This document shows, in pieces, positions 42,659-51,869 of a stretch of DNA of 64,000 bases (position 1 is the first letter of the stretch; each line of letters opens with the position of its first letter). Under the pieces are notes generated by a model. That model was not told the DNA's origin, ran no database searches, and was given only the letters and a program-made list of their open reading frames with translations. The stretch is taken from NCBI GenBank assembly GCA_016200915.1, contig JACQDV010000020.1, forward strand, positions 34,438 through 98,437. Direction: 5' to 3'. Made by a program: the position numbers and the translations under genes. Origin of the DNA: Sphingobacteriales bacterium (GTDB lineage: Bacteria > Bacteroidota > Bacteroidia > Chitinophagales > Chitinophagaceae).

Positions 42659-44101
42659 TTAGTGTGCATGCGCATGTTCATGTGCAAAATGATCCACACT
42701 TTCTTTTTCAATTACATCCATCTTCTCTTTAAAGCTTTCGCCACTTGTTTTCAGCACATGCTTGATTTCTGCAATGGCAATAACCGGCGCAAACTTGCTG
42801 AACAGGAAGTAACAGGTAAAGAACAAACCAAATGTTCCGAGATAGAAACCAACTTCCCAGATAGTTGGACGATAGTACACAGACCAGGAAGAAGGAATAT
42901 AATCACGGTAAACAGAAGTAACGATGATTACGAAACGTTCGAACCACATACCAATGTTCACCACAATACTCATAATGAAAGTAAATGCCACGTTACGGCG
43001 TAATTTCTTACTCCAGAACAACTGCGGAGAAATTACGTTACAGGTCATCATCGTCCAGTAGCTCCATCCATAAGGACCGGCGATACGGTATTTATAAAAT
43101 GCATCGTATTCAAACTTAGAACCACCGTACCACGCCATGAACAACTCTGTTAAATAAGCGATACCTACAATAGAACCCGTCAACACAATTACTTTGTTCA
43201 TCGCTTCAATGTGACCCAGTGTTATATAATCATCCAGCTTCATTACTTTACGGGTAACCAGCATCAGTGTTTGCACCATGGCAAAACCTGAGAAGATGGC
43301 ACCGGCAACAAAGTATGGAGGGAAGATAGTAGTGTGCCAACCAGGTACAACGGATGTAGCGAAGTCGAAAGATACTATCGTGTGCACTGATAATACGAGA
43401 GGGGTTGATAAACCGGCTAACACCAGTGATAAACTTTCATGACGTTGCCAGTGTTTGGTACTTCCTGTCCAACCGAATGATACCACGCCATACCAGAGTT
43501 TTCGGGCTTTTGTTTTTGCACGGTCACGGATGGTAGCAAAGTCAGGAATTAAACCAGAGTACCAGAATAATAAGGATACAGTAAAGTAAGTTGATATCGC
43601 AAATACGTCCCACAACAATGGTGAAGCAAAGTTCACCCATAAAGGACCACGGGTATTAGCATAAGGTAATACGAAGAACGCATCCCATACACGACCCATG
43701 TGGAAGATAGGGAACTGGCCGGCGCACATTACCGCAAAGATGGTCATCGCTTCCGCAGCACGGTTCACACCCGTTCTCCACCCTTGGCGGAACAACAACA
43801 AGATGGCAGAGATCAACGTACCGGCGTGACCGATACCAACCCACCATACAAAGTTGGTAATATCCCAACCCCATCCAATCGTTTTATTCAGGTTCCACTG
43901 ACCGATACCATAAGTAACCTCACGATAAACGGAGTAAATACCAAATAACAACAGGGCAACAGAAATGGTAAACCCAATCTTCCAGCCCGTATTGGCTTTT
44001 TCTTCTACAGGACGACAAATATCTTCTGTAACCTGGTGATAGGTTTTCTCCCCATCCACCAATGGTTCCCTGAGCGTTGATTCGTACTTGAGTAAAGACA
44101 T
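42659..44101 (-). CDS. actC: alternative complex III subunit ActC (NrfD/PsrC-like)
   Basis: A 480-residue integral membrane protein with ten helices of the NrfD/PsrC family, the main quinol-binding subunit of the Act complex. The region WNLNKTIGWGWDITNFVWWVG near residue 72, read in parts as TIGWGWDITNF and WWVGIGHAGTLISAILLL, is a family hallmark, as is VVPGWHTTIFPPYFVAGAIF near 250. The C-terminus carries a His-rich tail (HFAHEHAHAH). It is separated from actB by a 307-base gap full of hairpins, unusual inside an otherwise tight operon. Confidence 0.94.
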   Translation of the reverse strand: MSLLKYESTLREPLVDGEKTYHQVTEDICRPVEEKANTGWKIGFTISVALLLFGIYSVYREVTYGIGQWNLNKTIGWGWDITNFVWWVGIGHAGTLISAILLLFRQGWRTGVNRAAEAMTIFAVMCAGQFPIFHMGRVWDAFFVLPYANTRGPLWVNFASPLLWDVFAISTYFTVSLLFWYSGLIPDFATIRDRAKTKARKLWYGVVSFGWTGSTKHWQRHESLSLVLAGLSTPLVLSVHTIVSFDFATSVVPGWHTTIFPPYFVAGAIFSGFAMVQTLMLVTRKVMKLDDYITLGHIEAMNKVIVLTGSIVGIAYLTELFMAWYGGSKFEYDAFYKYRIAGPYGWSYWTMMTCNVISPQLFWSKKLRRNVAFTFIMSIVVNIGMWFERFVIIVTSVYRDYIPSSWSVYYRPTIWEVGFYLGTFGLFFTCYFLFSKFAPVIAIAEIKHVLKTSGESFKEKMDVIEKESVDHFAHEHAHAH

Positions 44102-44408
44102 ATTTTATCGCTTTTGGCCTTCAGCTTTTAGCTTTTAGCTTTTTTATTTTTTATTATCAACTTCCGTTTCTCTGTTCAGCGTCGGTTGTCTTCAAATCAT
44201 CCAGTGAATGATTTGCTCACTGCATCGTTCGGTAATTCTATTCGTCCATCACCAATCGTTCCTATGGAACGAAACAACCTCTTTTGTTTTTCTACCCACT
44301 CCCGCAAACATGCGGGATTCCTACGGAACATTTTCAAAAATCATACATCATAAATCCGACATCAGACGTTTTTCTTCCGGTCATCGGCCATTGAACAACG
44401 ACCAACGA
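44102..44408 (-). other. actB-actC intergenic region with heptamer arrays and hairpins
   Basis: No gene is visible. Heptamer units YTTYRGC occupy 44112-44139 and CANNGAN units occupy 44382-44409, the latter touching the actB stop codon. Between them are clear hairpins: TCGTTCC/GGAACGA (44256-44272), TCCCGCA/TGCGGGA (44300-44317), and two mutually exclusive ones, AAATCAT/ATGATTT (44194-44214) and CAGTGA/TCACTG (44202-44222). They may process or stabilise the mRNA between the two genes. Confidence 0.55.
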
Positions 44409-47400
44409 TTAATGTGCCGAAGGAATCGCTTCTTTACCTGCTTCTTTCTTCTCAGCGCCAGTTTCTTCATGATTTGCTTCTTCTTTCACACCTACATGCC
44501 TGTCAGTATTACGAACTTTAGCTAAGTAGCTAACATTCGGCAATACGTGAATTTCTTCCAATGCTGTAAAGCTTCTGTTCTTTTGCTCTTCATTCTGTAT
44601 TTTGTAAATACGGCTTTCTTTATCGTTGTAATTACCAAACACAATCGCATCAGTAGGACAAGCCTGCATACAAGCAGTCTTAATTTCACCATCTTTAACC
44701 GGGCGGCTTTCTTTCTTCGCTTTCAACTTACCTTCCTGTAAACGTTGAACGCAGAATGAACATTTTTCAATCACACCACGGCTTCTTACTGTTACATCAG
44801 GATTCAACACCATACGGGTTAAATCATCATTCATATCTAATACTATCGCATCCATTCCACCTTCCTCTACCAATGGTTTTTGGTTATCAGGGAAACTATC
44901 TGCACCGGTAAAATCTAACCAGTTAAAGCGACGAACCTTAAATGGACAGTTATTGGCGCAATATCTTGTACCGATACAACGGTTATAAGTCATTTGGTTC
45001 AAGCCTTCACTGCTGTGGTTAGTTGCAGCAACAGGACAAACGTTCTCACAAGGAGCATTATCACAATGCTGACACAACATTGGCTGGAATAATACATTCA
45101 CATCATCAAACTGATCTTTACGATTAGCCGCATAATAACGATCAATACGTAACCAGTGCATTTCATGAAACTTCGCAACTTGTTTTTTACCAACAACAGG
45201 AACGTTGTTTTCAGCAGTACAAGCAACTACACAAGCCGCACAACCAGTACAAGTATTAAGATCAATGCTCATTCTCCAGTGAATACCGGGACGATCATTG
45301 AGTTTGGGGTCGTATAATGAACCTTCATTACGGAAGTCTTCACCAAAATCTTCTTTCAGTTTCTTTGATTCTTCTACTAATGTTTCAGGCTTTTCTCTCA
45401 GTTCTTTTACACTTATTTCTCTTACTACTTCTTCACGGTCTTCATACACGTTGTGCGTTTGCACATAAGCGATGGTATATTTTTCACCAGTTTTTTCGTA
45501 ACTGCTTACGCTGGCATAATAATCATTGCTTGCTCCGTTGAAGGAAACTAAAGGATAAACATTCACACCGTTTCCTGCAGCAGCACGGCCAATAGTTTGA
45601 ATGGCTTTTTCTTTAGCAGTATCATCTTTTAAATCACCACCACGTCCGTAACCAACAGCTACTGCCATTACATCGGGATGCATACCAGGAATAACTAAGA
45701 TTGGTAAAGACAATTCTTTGCTGCCAATTTTTACTTTTATAACTGGTTTTTTTACTTCTACTTCGTAATCATCATCCACAGCAATACCCAGTTCATCAGC
45801 CATTTTCTTAGAGATCATGGCGTAGTTGTCCCATGTTGCACGGGTGATAGGATCTGGTAATTCCTGTAACCATGGGTTGTTGGCCATTTTACCATCACCA
45901 ATCGCAATACTTTCATAAAATACAACTTCTGCTTTACCTCCAGCTTTAGCAACACTTAGTTTGCTGATAGCTTCTGAGGTAAAACTGCTGTTGAATGAAC
46001 CTGTACCTGCAGCAGCTTCGGCCGGTGCAATAACACCATCACGAAGTGTTGCATCAAAAGCTTCTTGTCCACCTAACTTGGTAATCCAGTAGTTTTTGAA
46101 ATAAGTTTCATAATCAGGAGTTGCACTACCGGCCCACTTCAATAAAGAAGTACCAAATGCTCTTGTTTTAAATAAAGGAGCAATGGTTGGCTGTACAAAA
46201 GATATATGTCCTGATTTTGGTTCTGCATCACCCCAGCTTTCTAAGAAGTGAGGAGCAGGTAAAGCATATTTACATTTTGCAGTAGTCTCATCAACTCTTT
46301 CGTTGAAGCTTACGGTTAAGCCAACCTTTGCTAAACCATCAGCAAACTTATTAGCTGCTGGATGATTGTAAACAGGGTTAGCACCGTACACCAGCAATGC
46401 ACCCACATTACCAGCATTCATGTCTTCAATGAGTTTGTTCATTTGAGTATCACTACCAAGACGATAGTTTACAGTAGTTGCCCAATCGATAGTAGCACCG
46501 TAAGCACCAATCAACGCATTGATTTCGTTTACCACAATCTGTGCATACATATCGTTGCTGCCACAAACTACAACGGCAGCACCTTTATTGGCTGATAAAG
46601 CAGCAGCAGCCTGCGCAATACCGGCTTCTAATTTTTTATCATTTAAGGCAGGAGCAGTAACCTGTCCGCCCAATGCTTTGTAAAGATTTAAAATAACAGC
46701 ACCGGTTTGAGAAGGACGGTGTGTATAACGTTCATCAGCATTAGCACCTGTTAAGCTTAAATAGCTTTCAAACTGGATGTGCTTGCTCATGTCGAGCGAT
46801 TTATCACTCACTCTGCGGCCTGCTGCATATTGTTTGCTGAATTCAACCGGGCTTAACCAGGTTCCTAAGAAATCAGCTCCAATACTTACAACAGTTTTTG
46901 CTTTATCTAACTGGTAAGAAGGAATAGCCGCCTTACCAAATGAGTTCATGTTTGCATCCAGCATACCACTGTACGATACTGCATCGTACATGATGTGTTT
47001 GGCTGTTGGATATTTTGCAGTAAACTCAGCTACCACTGCTGCTAATGAAGGTGAGTTAACGGTTGAAGTAAGAATAGCAATTTGTTTGCTGCTGGCTCCG
47101 GCTAATGCTGCAGCAATTTTTTTATCAATAGCATCGTAAGAAGGAGCTTCTTTACCCCCTTCTAATGGAAAACGGAGACGGGCAATATCATACAGACCTA
47201 ATACAGATGCCTGAACTTTTGCAGTAGTGCCTCCTTTAGTGAAGGCCATATCATTACCTTCTAACTTAATAGGACGGCCATCTCTTACTTTAGCCAGCAC
47301 AGGAATTACTTCACCATCATTAATGTAGGAAGTAGCATACCAGTTAGCCACACCCGGAACGATATCTTCCGGCTTATTTAAGAAAGGAACTGCTTTTTTA

Positions 47401-47615
47401 ACCGGCACTTCGCAACTGGCCGCCAACGTAGCAGCAGCCGTGCTAAAGCCTAAGAATTTTAAAAAGTCCCTGCGGGGAGTTTTGGCATCTAATAACCCTT
47501 TATCGTCCATTTCAAAAGGCAGTTCTTCACGAAATTCATCCTTCGCCAGCTTTTTGAAACTTTCAGAATCCTGGTTGAGCTCTGTAAAACTTTGCCAGTA
47601 CTTTTTGTGCTCCAT
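44409..47615 (-). CDS. actB: alternative complex III subunit ActB, molybdopterin-oxidoreductase-like Fe-S protein
   Basis: A 1068-residue periplasmic subunit. After about 45 residues comes a Tat-like signal KTPRRDFLKFLGFSTAAATL with AASC (Cys68) as possible lipobox; the late position of the twin Arg matches the Tat-variant seen in this family. Residues 90-720 resemble the molybdopterin domain (B1) but the family has lost the cofactor. From about 780 the B2 domain carries four cubane motifs: TCTGCAACVVACTAEN, LCQHCDNAPCENVCP, RCIGTRYCANNCPF and IEKCSFCVQRL with a later KTACMQACPTDAI. It relays electrons from quinol in ActC to the haems of ActA and ActE. Confidence 0.95.
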   Translation of the reverse strand: MEHKKYWQSFTELNQDSESFKKLAKDEFREELPFEMDDKGLLDAKTPRRDFLKFLGFSTAAATLAASCEVPVKKAVPFLNKPEDIVPGVANWYATSYINDGEVIPVLAKVRDGRPIKLEGNDMAFTKGGTTAKVQASVLGLYDIARLRFPLEGGKEAPSYDAIDKKIAAALAGASSKQIAILTSTVNSPSLAAVVAEFTAKYPTAKHIMYDAVSYSGMLDANMNSFGKAAIPSYQLDKAKTVVSIGADFLGTWLSPVEFSKQYAAGRRVSDKSLDMSKHIQFESYLSLTGANADERYTHRPSQTGAVILNLYKALGGQVTAPALNDKKLEAGIAQAAAALSANKGAAVVVCGSNDMYAQIVVNEINALIGAYGATIDWATTVNYRLGSDTQMNKLIEDMNAGNVGALLVYGANPVYNHPAANKFADGLAKVGLTVSFNERVDETTAKCKYALPAPHFLESWGDAEPKSGHISFVQPTIAPLFKTRAFGTSLLKWAGSATPDYETYFKNYWITKLGGQEAFDATLRDGVIAPAEAAAGTGSFNSSFTSEAISKLSVAKAGGKAEVVFYESIAIGDGKMANNPWLQELPDPITRATWDNYAMISKKMADELGIAVDDDYEVEVKKPVIKVKIGSKELSLPILVIPGMHPDVMAVAVGYGRGGDLKDDTAKEKAIQTIGRAAAGNGVNVYPLVSFNGASNDYYASVSSYEKTGEKYTIAYVQTHNVYEDREEVVREISVKELREKPETLVEESKKLKEDFGEDFRNEGSLYDPKLNDRPGIHWRMSIDLNTCTGCAACVVACTAENNVPVVGKKQVAKFHEMHWLRIDRYYAANRKDQFDDVNVLFQPMLCQHCDNAPCENVCPVAATNHSSEGLNQMTYNRCIGTRYCANNCPFKVRRFNWLDFTGADSFPDNQKPLVEEGGMDAIVLDMNDDLTRMVLNPDVTVRSRGVIEKCSFCVQRLQEGKLKAKKESRPVKDGEIKTACMQACPTDAIVFGNYNDKESRIYKIQNEEQKNRSFTALEEIHVLPNVSYLAKVRNTDRHVGVKEEANHEETGAEKKEAGKEAIPSAH

Positions 47616-47626
47616 ATTATTTTGAG

Positions 47627-47654
47627 TTGACAGTTGGCAGTTGACAGTTAACAG
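47627..47654 (+). repeat. heptanucleotide repeat, TTNNCAG x4
   Basis: Four seven-base units of form TTNNCAG, such as TTGACAG and TTGGCAG, lie between actA and actB. The same consensus recurs inside the purN fusion gene at 49508-49535. Confidence 0.75.
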
Positions 47655-47696
47655 TCAAACTACCCGTACTTATTTCAATTAATTCTATTACTGAAT

Positions 47697-47724
47697 TGCA
47701 AACTGCTTACTGCAGACTGCAAAC
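47697..47724. repeat. heptanucleotide repeat, TGCNNAC x4
   Basis: Four seven-base units of form TGCNNAC, for example TGCTTAC, lie five bases beyond the actA stop codon. Rotated and reverse complemented they fit TNNNCAG, the looser form of the neighbouring array. Confidence 0.7.
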
Positions 47725-47729
47725 TTGTT

Positions 47730-48986
47730 TTAGTAGTGACATTTTTGACACTCCGTTCCACCAATCTTTTCTACAGTAATTCCTTTCGTGCTATCCAGTT
47801 TACCATCTTTCAGGTCTTTGTGGAATTTCTCATAGATACTATAGAAACCATTTTCTTTAAACTGAACCTGTGTTTCCCTGTGACAGTTTACGCACCAGCC
47901 CATGCTTAATTCAGCAAACTGTTTTACTTCACCCATGTTAGTGATTTCACCGTGACAAGTTTGACACTGTACTTTACCGGCTTTTACGTGTTGTGAGTGA
48001 TTGAAATAAACATGGTCAGGCAGGCTGTGAATTTTAATCCACTCAATAGGTTTGCCTTCGCCGGTGTATTTACGGGCTGTAGCATCCCATCCGGCGTATT
48101 TATATAATTTTTGAATTTCTGCAGTACCATTTACTTCACTTCCGTCTTCACGATATAATTTTTCTTTAGCAGCACCAGTATATTCGTTGATCTGCATGTG
48201 ACAGTTCATACACACATTTACTGAAGGAATATTGGCATGTTTACCTTCCTGTGCACCACCATGACAATACAAACAATTGATTTGGTTAATACCAGCATGT
48301 ACTTTATGTGAATAGTAAATAGGTTGTTCGGGCTGATAACCTTTATTTCTGCCAAAACCAATTGCACCTTCTGTTACCAGGTAACCGCCTACAACAAACA
48401 AGGCAATAATTACAGTAGCGATGTATGTTTTATTACGGTAGAAAGGAATGGGTTCACCACGGTCAATACCATCTTTATCGTCAGTAAGTTTTTTAAGGTT
48501 AGCGTTAACCTGTAAGAGGATTAAACCGATTACTGCTAATATTAAAGTAAGAACACCAAAGAGAAGAGTGTTGTCTTGAGGTTTTTCTTCAATACGGGGT
48601 TTATTATTATCAGTTTCCTGTGGTTTAATTTCCTTGATGAATTTGATAACAGCCGCTATCTCTGCATCAGAAAGATTGGAGAATGCAGTCATTACTGTAG
48701 GTGAATACTCTCCCAATAACTTCTTAGCATATTCATCTTTTTCAGCAAAACTAACAGGATTTTTAATCCATGCTTTCATATTAGCTTCATTACCACCCCA
48801 GCGGTCATACGCACCCATCAACGCAGGTCCTGTAGATTTTTTATAAGGGTTATGACATGAAGAACAATTAGTTTGGAATACAGTTTTACCGTCTTGAGCG
48901 AATGTTGCCTGACCGAATAGTAAAGTTGCAGTAAGCAGCAGTAAGAGATTGGCTTTTTGCAACTTGCGTCTATGATGATAATTCAT
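47730..48986 (-). CDS. actA: alternative complex III subunit ActA, multihaem cytochrome c
   Basis: A 418-residue exported cytochrome with six CxxCH motifs, starting at Cys41, Cys238, Cys259, Cys341, Cys365 and Cys413. The first belongs to a separate N-terminal monohaem cytochrome c domain (about 31-120), while the last five are the pentahaem ActA core (from about 210). Two membrane segments (about 141-160 and 188-207) lie between. The N-terminus has a signal-like hydrophobic stretch ending TFAQ. Characterised Act complexes have a pentahaem ActA, so this is a cytochrome c-ActA fusion, which is common in Bacteroidota. It is the first gene of the operon, and a -7 element lies about 50 bases upstream. 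Confidence 0.94.
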   Translation of the reverse strand: MNYHHRRKLQKANLLLLLTATLLFGQATFAQDGKTVFQTNCSSCHNPYKKSTGPALMGAYDRWGGNEANMKAWIKNPVSFAEKDEYAKKLLGEYSPTVMTAFSNLSDAEIAAVIKFIKEIKPQETDNNKPRIEEKPQDNTLLFGVLTLILAVIGLILLQVNANLKKLTDDKDGIDRGEPIPFYRNKTYIATVIIALFVVGGYLVTEGAIGFGRNKGYQPEQPIYYSHKVHAGINQINCLYCHGGAQEGKHANIPSVNVCMNCHMQINEYTGAAKEKLYREDGSEVNGTAEIQKLYKYAGWDATARKYTGEGKPIEWIKIHSLPDHVYFNHSQHVKAGKVQCQTCHGEITNMGEVKQFAELSMGWCVNCHRETQVQFKENGFYSIYEKFHKDLKDGKLDSTKGITVEKIGGTECQKCHY

Positions 48987-49036
48987 AAAAGCAAATAAGC
49001 TGATGTGTGATGTGGAAAAATTTCCTGTTCAGGCAG

Positions 49037-49044
49037 CAAAAATA
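49037..49044 (-). promoter_or_regulatory. -7 promoter element TATTTTTG for the act-cta operon
   Basis: An exact TAnnTTTG match on the minus strand predicts a leader of about 40 bases before actA. No clear -33 element is seen. The gap 48987-49227 otherwise separates the divergent purN fusion gene and shows nothing else. Confidence 0.45.
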
Positions 49045-49227
49045 AGGGAGTAAGCCTAATAAAATTCAGTTTGTTAAATTTTTTTTTGCTTCCCTTACCA
49101 CTGAAATTCAGCGAGTTTGTTTAACTAAAAAACAAATTGTCATTTATTTGTATGTGGTGTTGATAACTGGAATAAAAAGCCATCCACATCCACGAATGTT
49201 GAACGATTTTACACACCTTTGCGCCGC

Positions 49228-50133
49228 ATGTTTAAAGGACTTCAACAAAAATGGAAGGTTTCGGGCTGGCAACTACTGCTTATCATTACCACTTTTGCTT
49301 TTGGAGGCAGCTTATGTGGCTATGCAGGCCGTAAGATATTAGGATTATTTGCCATTGATTCATCTTTGATCAGAGTTGCCTTTTACATTGTGCTCATAAC
49401 CCTGCTCTGGCCGCTTTGTGTTTTAATTATCAGCATTCCTTTTGGGCAGTTCGCCTTTTTTAAAAACTACATCAGGAAGATTGGGAAAAGAATGTTTGGA
49501 AAGAAAGTTGACAGTTCACAGTTGACAGTTCACAGCGGGCAAAAAGAAACAGGTCATCAACCACAAACCATAAACCTCGCCATCTTCGCCTCGGGTGCCG
49601 GGAGCAATGCACAGGCCATCATTGATCATTTCAGAAATTCGGCTGTGGTTAAAATTGCTCTAATCGTTTCCAATAAACCGGAAGCCGGCGTTTTGAAAAT
49701 TGCTGAAAAAGAAGACATCCCTTCATTAATATTAGAAAAAGAAAAATTCTTCCGTGGCAATGCTTATGTGGATGAACTAAAAGAAAAGGGAATTGACTTT
49801 GTAGTGCTGGCCGGTTTTTTATGGAAGGTTCCATCAGCATTAATAAAAGCCTATCCAAGCAAAATCGTCAACATTCACCCGGCTTTATTACCCAAATATG
49901 GCGGCAAGGGAATGTACGGCATCCATGTGCACGAAGCAGTAATTACCAATAAAGAACCGGAAAGTGGTATCACTATTCATTATGTAGATGAATTGTACGA
50001 TCATGGTTCTATCATCCTCCAGGCAAAATGTGATGTTGAGAAAACAGACACACCGGAAAGTTTAGCGGCTAAAATTCATGTATTAGAGCATGAGCATTAT
50101 CCAACTGTAATTGAAAAGCTTTTGAGCAAATAA
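49228..50133 (+). CDS. purN: fusion of DUF6787-like membrane protein with phosphoribosylglycinamide formyltransferase
   Basis: A 301-residue fusion. Residues 1-90 are a DUF6787-like protein with two membrane helices (WKVSGWQLLLIITTFAFGG and a second near 50-75) and a basic end. Residues 112-301 are a complete PurN that formylates GAR in purine synthesis: LAIFASGAGSNAQAIIDHF near 113, DFVVLAGFLWKVP near 187, and VNIHPALLPKYGGKGMYG near 210 with the catalytic Asn-His and, later, the Asp in IHYVDELYDHGSII. In related genomes these are usually separate adjacent genes (my recollection). Here the linker VDSSQLTVHSGQ is encoded by a heptamer repeat array. ATG at 49228 follows a CCTTTGCGCCGC stretch. 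Confidence 0.85.
   Translation: MFKGLQQKWKVSGWQLLLIITTFAFGGSLCGYAGRKILGLFAIDSSLIRVAFYIVLITLLWPLCVLIISIPFGQFAFFKNYIRKIGKRMFGKKVDSSQLTVHSGQKETGHQPQTINLAIFASGAGSNAQAIIDHFRNSAVVKIALIVSNKPEAGVLKIAEKEDIPSLILEKEKFFRGNAYVDELKEKGIDFVVLAGFLWKVPSALIKAYPSKIVNIHPALLPKYGGKGMYGIHVHEAVITNKEPESGITIHYVDELYDHGSIILQAKCDVEKTDTPESLAAKIHVLEHEHYPTVIEKLLSK
49508..49535 (+). repeat. heptanucleotide repeat, TTNNCAG x4, inside coding sequence
   Basis: TTGACAG and TTCACAG alternate twice, forming a perfect 14-base tandem duplication. It encodes the linker between the DUF6787-like and PurN domains. The same 14-base frame, GTTGACAGTTNNCA, occurs between actA and actB. Confidence 0.85.
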
Positions 50134-50216
50134 TGATGGATAAATTTGATTGTTGTACTGCTAATAACAATCAAACCATAGAACCATCAAACAATCATTA
50201 TCGAAAACAACCCCAA

Positions 50217-50246
50217 CCTTAAACTTTAAACCCTTAAACCTTTAAA
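50217..50246 (+). repeat. imperfect 7-8 base repeat, CYTTAAA-like x4
   Basis: Units such as CCTTAAA, CTTTAAA and CCTTTAAA follow one another in the 50134-50329 gap after purN. The period drifts between seven and eight bases. Before it are looser AACCAT/AACAATC repeats; no gene is seen. Confidence 0.5.
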
Positions 50247-50329
50247 CTTTTCTAAATCCCCGTTAAAAAACCAAATCAATTTTATACAATCATTTTTACT
50301 TCTTTATTTAGCAGCATAAACAATCGTAC

Positions 50330-51097
50330 TTGCGTAAACTTTTACTTTTTTCATGTGTGGTTTTATTGATGAACTTTAGCCAAAAGCTGATGGCTCAGTC
50401 TAGGGTTGGTGGTACCGTGTTTGACATGAGCAGAACAGTACCAGTTAAAAGCGTAATGGTAAACAGCAACAGCGGCAGTGTAGCATTCACCGATTCATTG
50501 GGACATTATTCCATTCTCATCAGCGAGAACGATTCCTTATGGTTTACTTATGCCGGTAAATCAACCGCTAAATTTTCAGTAGGCAGCTTACCCAATTACG
50601 ATGCTTTTGATGTAGCCATACATGTTACACTTGCAAGCACCCGATCAAGAATGTTACCGGAAGTAAGAGTTTATGGAAGGAATTATAAGCAGGATTCTAT
50701 TCAAAACCGGATTGATAATGCCAAAGCATTCAATTTTAATAACAAACCATTGCAGTCTGCAACCGACCCTACATCGGGAGTCGGGGGCTTTGATTTAGAT
50801 GCGATCGTTGGTGCGTTTCGTTTCCGTCATATTAAGAACATGGAGAAGCTGCAACAGTTTTTACAGGATAAGGAACAGCAAAACTATGTTGATTATCGTT
50901 TCAATAAACGCTTAGTAAGAAGAATTACTTTATTAGACAGCACTGAATTGGAAAAGTTCATGAAGATATACCGACCAACTTATGAATTTGCCAGCACAAC
51001 CAGTGATTATGATTTTCATAAATACATTCTGCAATCCTATATACGCTTTAAAGGAAGAAGACCTCCGGTACCGCAGTTGAAGAATTTGAAGCAATAA
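50330..51097 (+). CDS. secreted protein with carboxypeptidase-regulatory-like domain
   Basis: A 255-residue exported protein. TTG at 50330 is the likely start because it gives a full signal peptide (MRKLLLFSCVVLLMNFSQ, ending LMAQ); the next Met would cut it short. Residues 25-110 resemble a CarboxypepD_reg-like beta domain: SRVGGTVFDMSRTVPVKSVM followed by SGSVAFTDSLGHYSI, as at the N-terminus of TonB-dependent receptors. The C-terminal half is helical and charged with no known fold, for example MEKLQQFLQDKEQQNYVDY. Similar stand-alone proteins are frequent in Chitinophagaceae and have no known role. A heptamer array begins directly after its stop codon. Confidence 0.75.
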   Translation: MRKLLLFSCVVLLMNFSQKLMAQSRVGGTVFDMSRTVPVKSVMVNSNSGSVAFTDSLGHYSILISENDSLWFTYAGKSTAKFSVGSLPNYDAFDVAIHVTLASTRSRMLPEVRVYGRNYKQDSIQNRIDNAKAFNFNNKPLQSATDPTSGVGGFDLDAIVGAFRFRHIKNMEKLQQFLQDKEQQNYVDYRFNKRLVRRITLLDSTELEKFMKIYRPTYEFASTTSDYDFHKYILQSYIRFKGRRPPVPQLKNLKQ

Positions 51098-51132
51098 TGA
51101 ATATTGAACAGGGAACACCGAATAATGAAGTA
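51098..51132 (+). repeat. heptanucleotide repeat, NGAANNN x5, directly after a stop codon
   Basis: Five seven-base units sharing GAA at the same phase (TGAATAT, TGAACAG and so on) begin on the first base after the stop codon of the preceding gene. The rest of the 51098-51324 gap holds only the palindrome at 51220. Confidence 0.75.
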
Positions 51133-51219
51133 GCATTTCGTTCCTGTCCATAAAAAACAGTTTCGTTTTAATAATGGCAATTACCAAATACATTTTTGTA
51201 AATTCAGACTGTTCAATCT

Positions 51220-51231
51220 CCTCCCGGGAGG
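51220..51231. repeat. 12-bp palindrome CCTCCCGGGAGG
   Basis: A perfect GC-rich palindrome about 95 bases upstream of the gene at 51325. It has no loop or T-run and is more likely a protein site than a terminator. Confidence 0.4.
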
Positions 51232-51324
51232 GGCAATGAATTTTACAGTACGCAACTGTTTAATGGGATGGGTTCTTTGCATAAATAAAATTTCATTTTA
51301 TCTTTCCATTACTATTTTATAATT

Positions 51325-51867
51325 ATGGATCAGACAATATTAGGAATTGGAACCAGGTTACAGCATACGCAATACGGACCAGGTGTGATTGTTGGAATAA
51401 AGTATGCCACCTATTTAATCTCTTTTATTAATAGTGGTGTAAAAGAAATTGATAAAACAGATACACACCTGGATGAGATCATTCCCGAAAATGTAACCGA
51501 AGAAATAGAAACACACAGTGAAGTGGAGAAATCATTATTAAAAATTCTTCGCCTCTGGGGTGGTTTACAGGAACATGTGCCATTAGGTGACCGCTGGCAA
51601 AATGGAATGGTGATTATACAACCGGCTGATAAAACATTAAAGCCAAAAGAAATTCCTATTGACGATTTCTTTCATAAAATCGTAATGCTGCGTGACAGAC
51701 TTCGGGTACTGGAACAAAATATCAACAGCAGTAAAAATTTAAGTGATGAAGAAAAAGTGAATATACAGCAGTACATCACCCGTTGTTATGGTTCGCTTAC
51801 TACTTTCAATGTTTTATTTAAAAACAAAGAGCATTGGTTTGTGGGAGATAAAAGTGGTAAAGAATAA
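51325..51867 (+). CDS. conserved Bacteroidota protein with UvrD-tudor-like N-terminus
   Basis: A 180-residue soluble protein. Residues 6-42 (IGTRLQHTQYGPGVIVGIKY and the following strand ISFINSGVKEI) resemble the small tudor-like barrel found at the C-terminus of UvrD/PcrA helicases and in some transcription-coupled factors. The C-terminal half is helical and contains LWGGLQEHVPLGDRWQNGMV near 72 and RLRVLEQNINSSKNLSDEE near 130. I know such proteins as conserved hypotheticals in Bacteroidota, with no established function. The tudor-like reading is tentative. Confidence 0.65.
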   Translation: MDQTILGIGTRLQHTQYGPGVIVGIKYATYLISFINSGVKEIDKTDTHLDEIIPENVTEEIETHSEVEKSLLKILRLWGGLQEHVPLGDRWQNGMVIIQPADKTLKPKEIPIDDFFHKIVMLRDRLRVLEQNINSSKNLSDEEKVNIQQYITRCYGSLTTFNVLFKNKEHWFVGDKSGKE

Positions 51868-51869
51868 TC

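Noticed and set aside
42443..43003. Plus-strand open frame of 186 codons
   Set aside because: It runs antisense across actD and actC, and its translation has no family features; the actC frame is certain.
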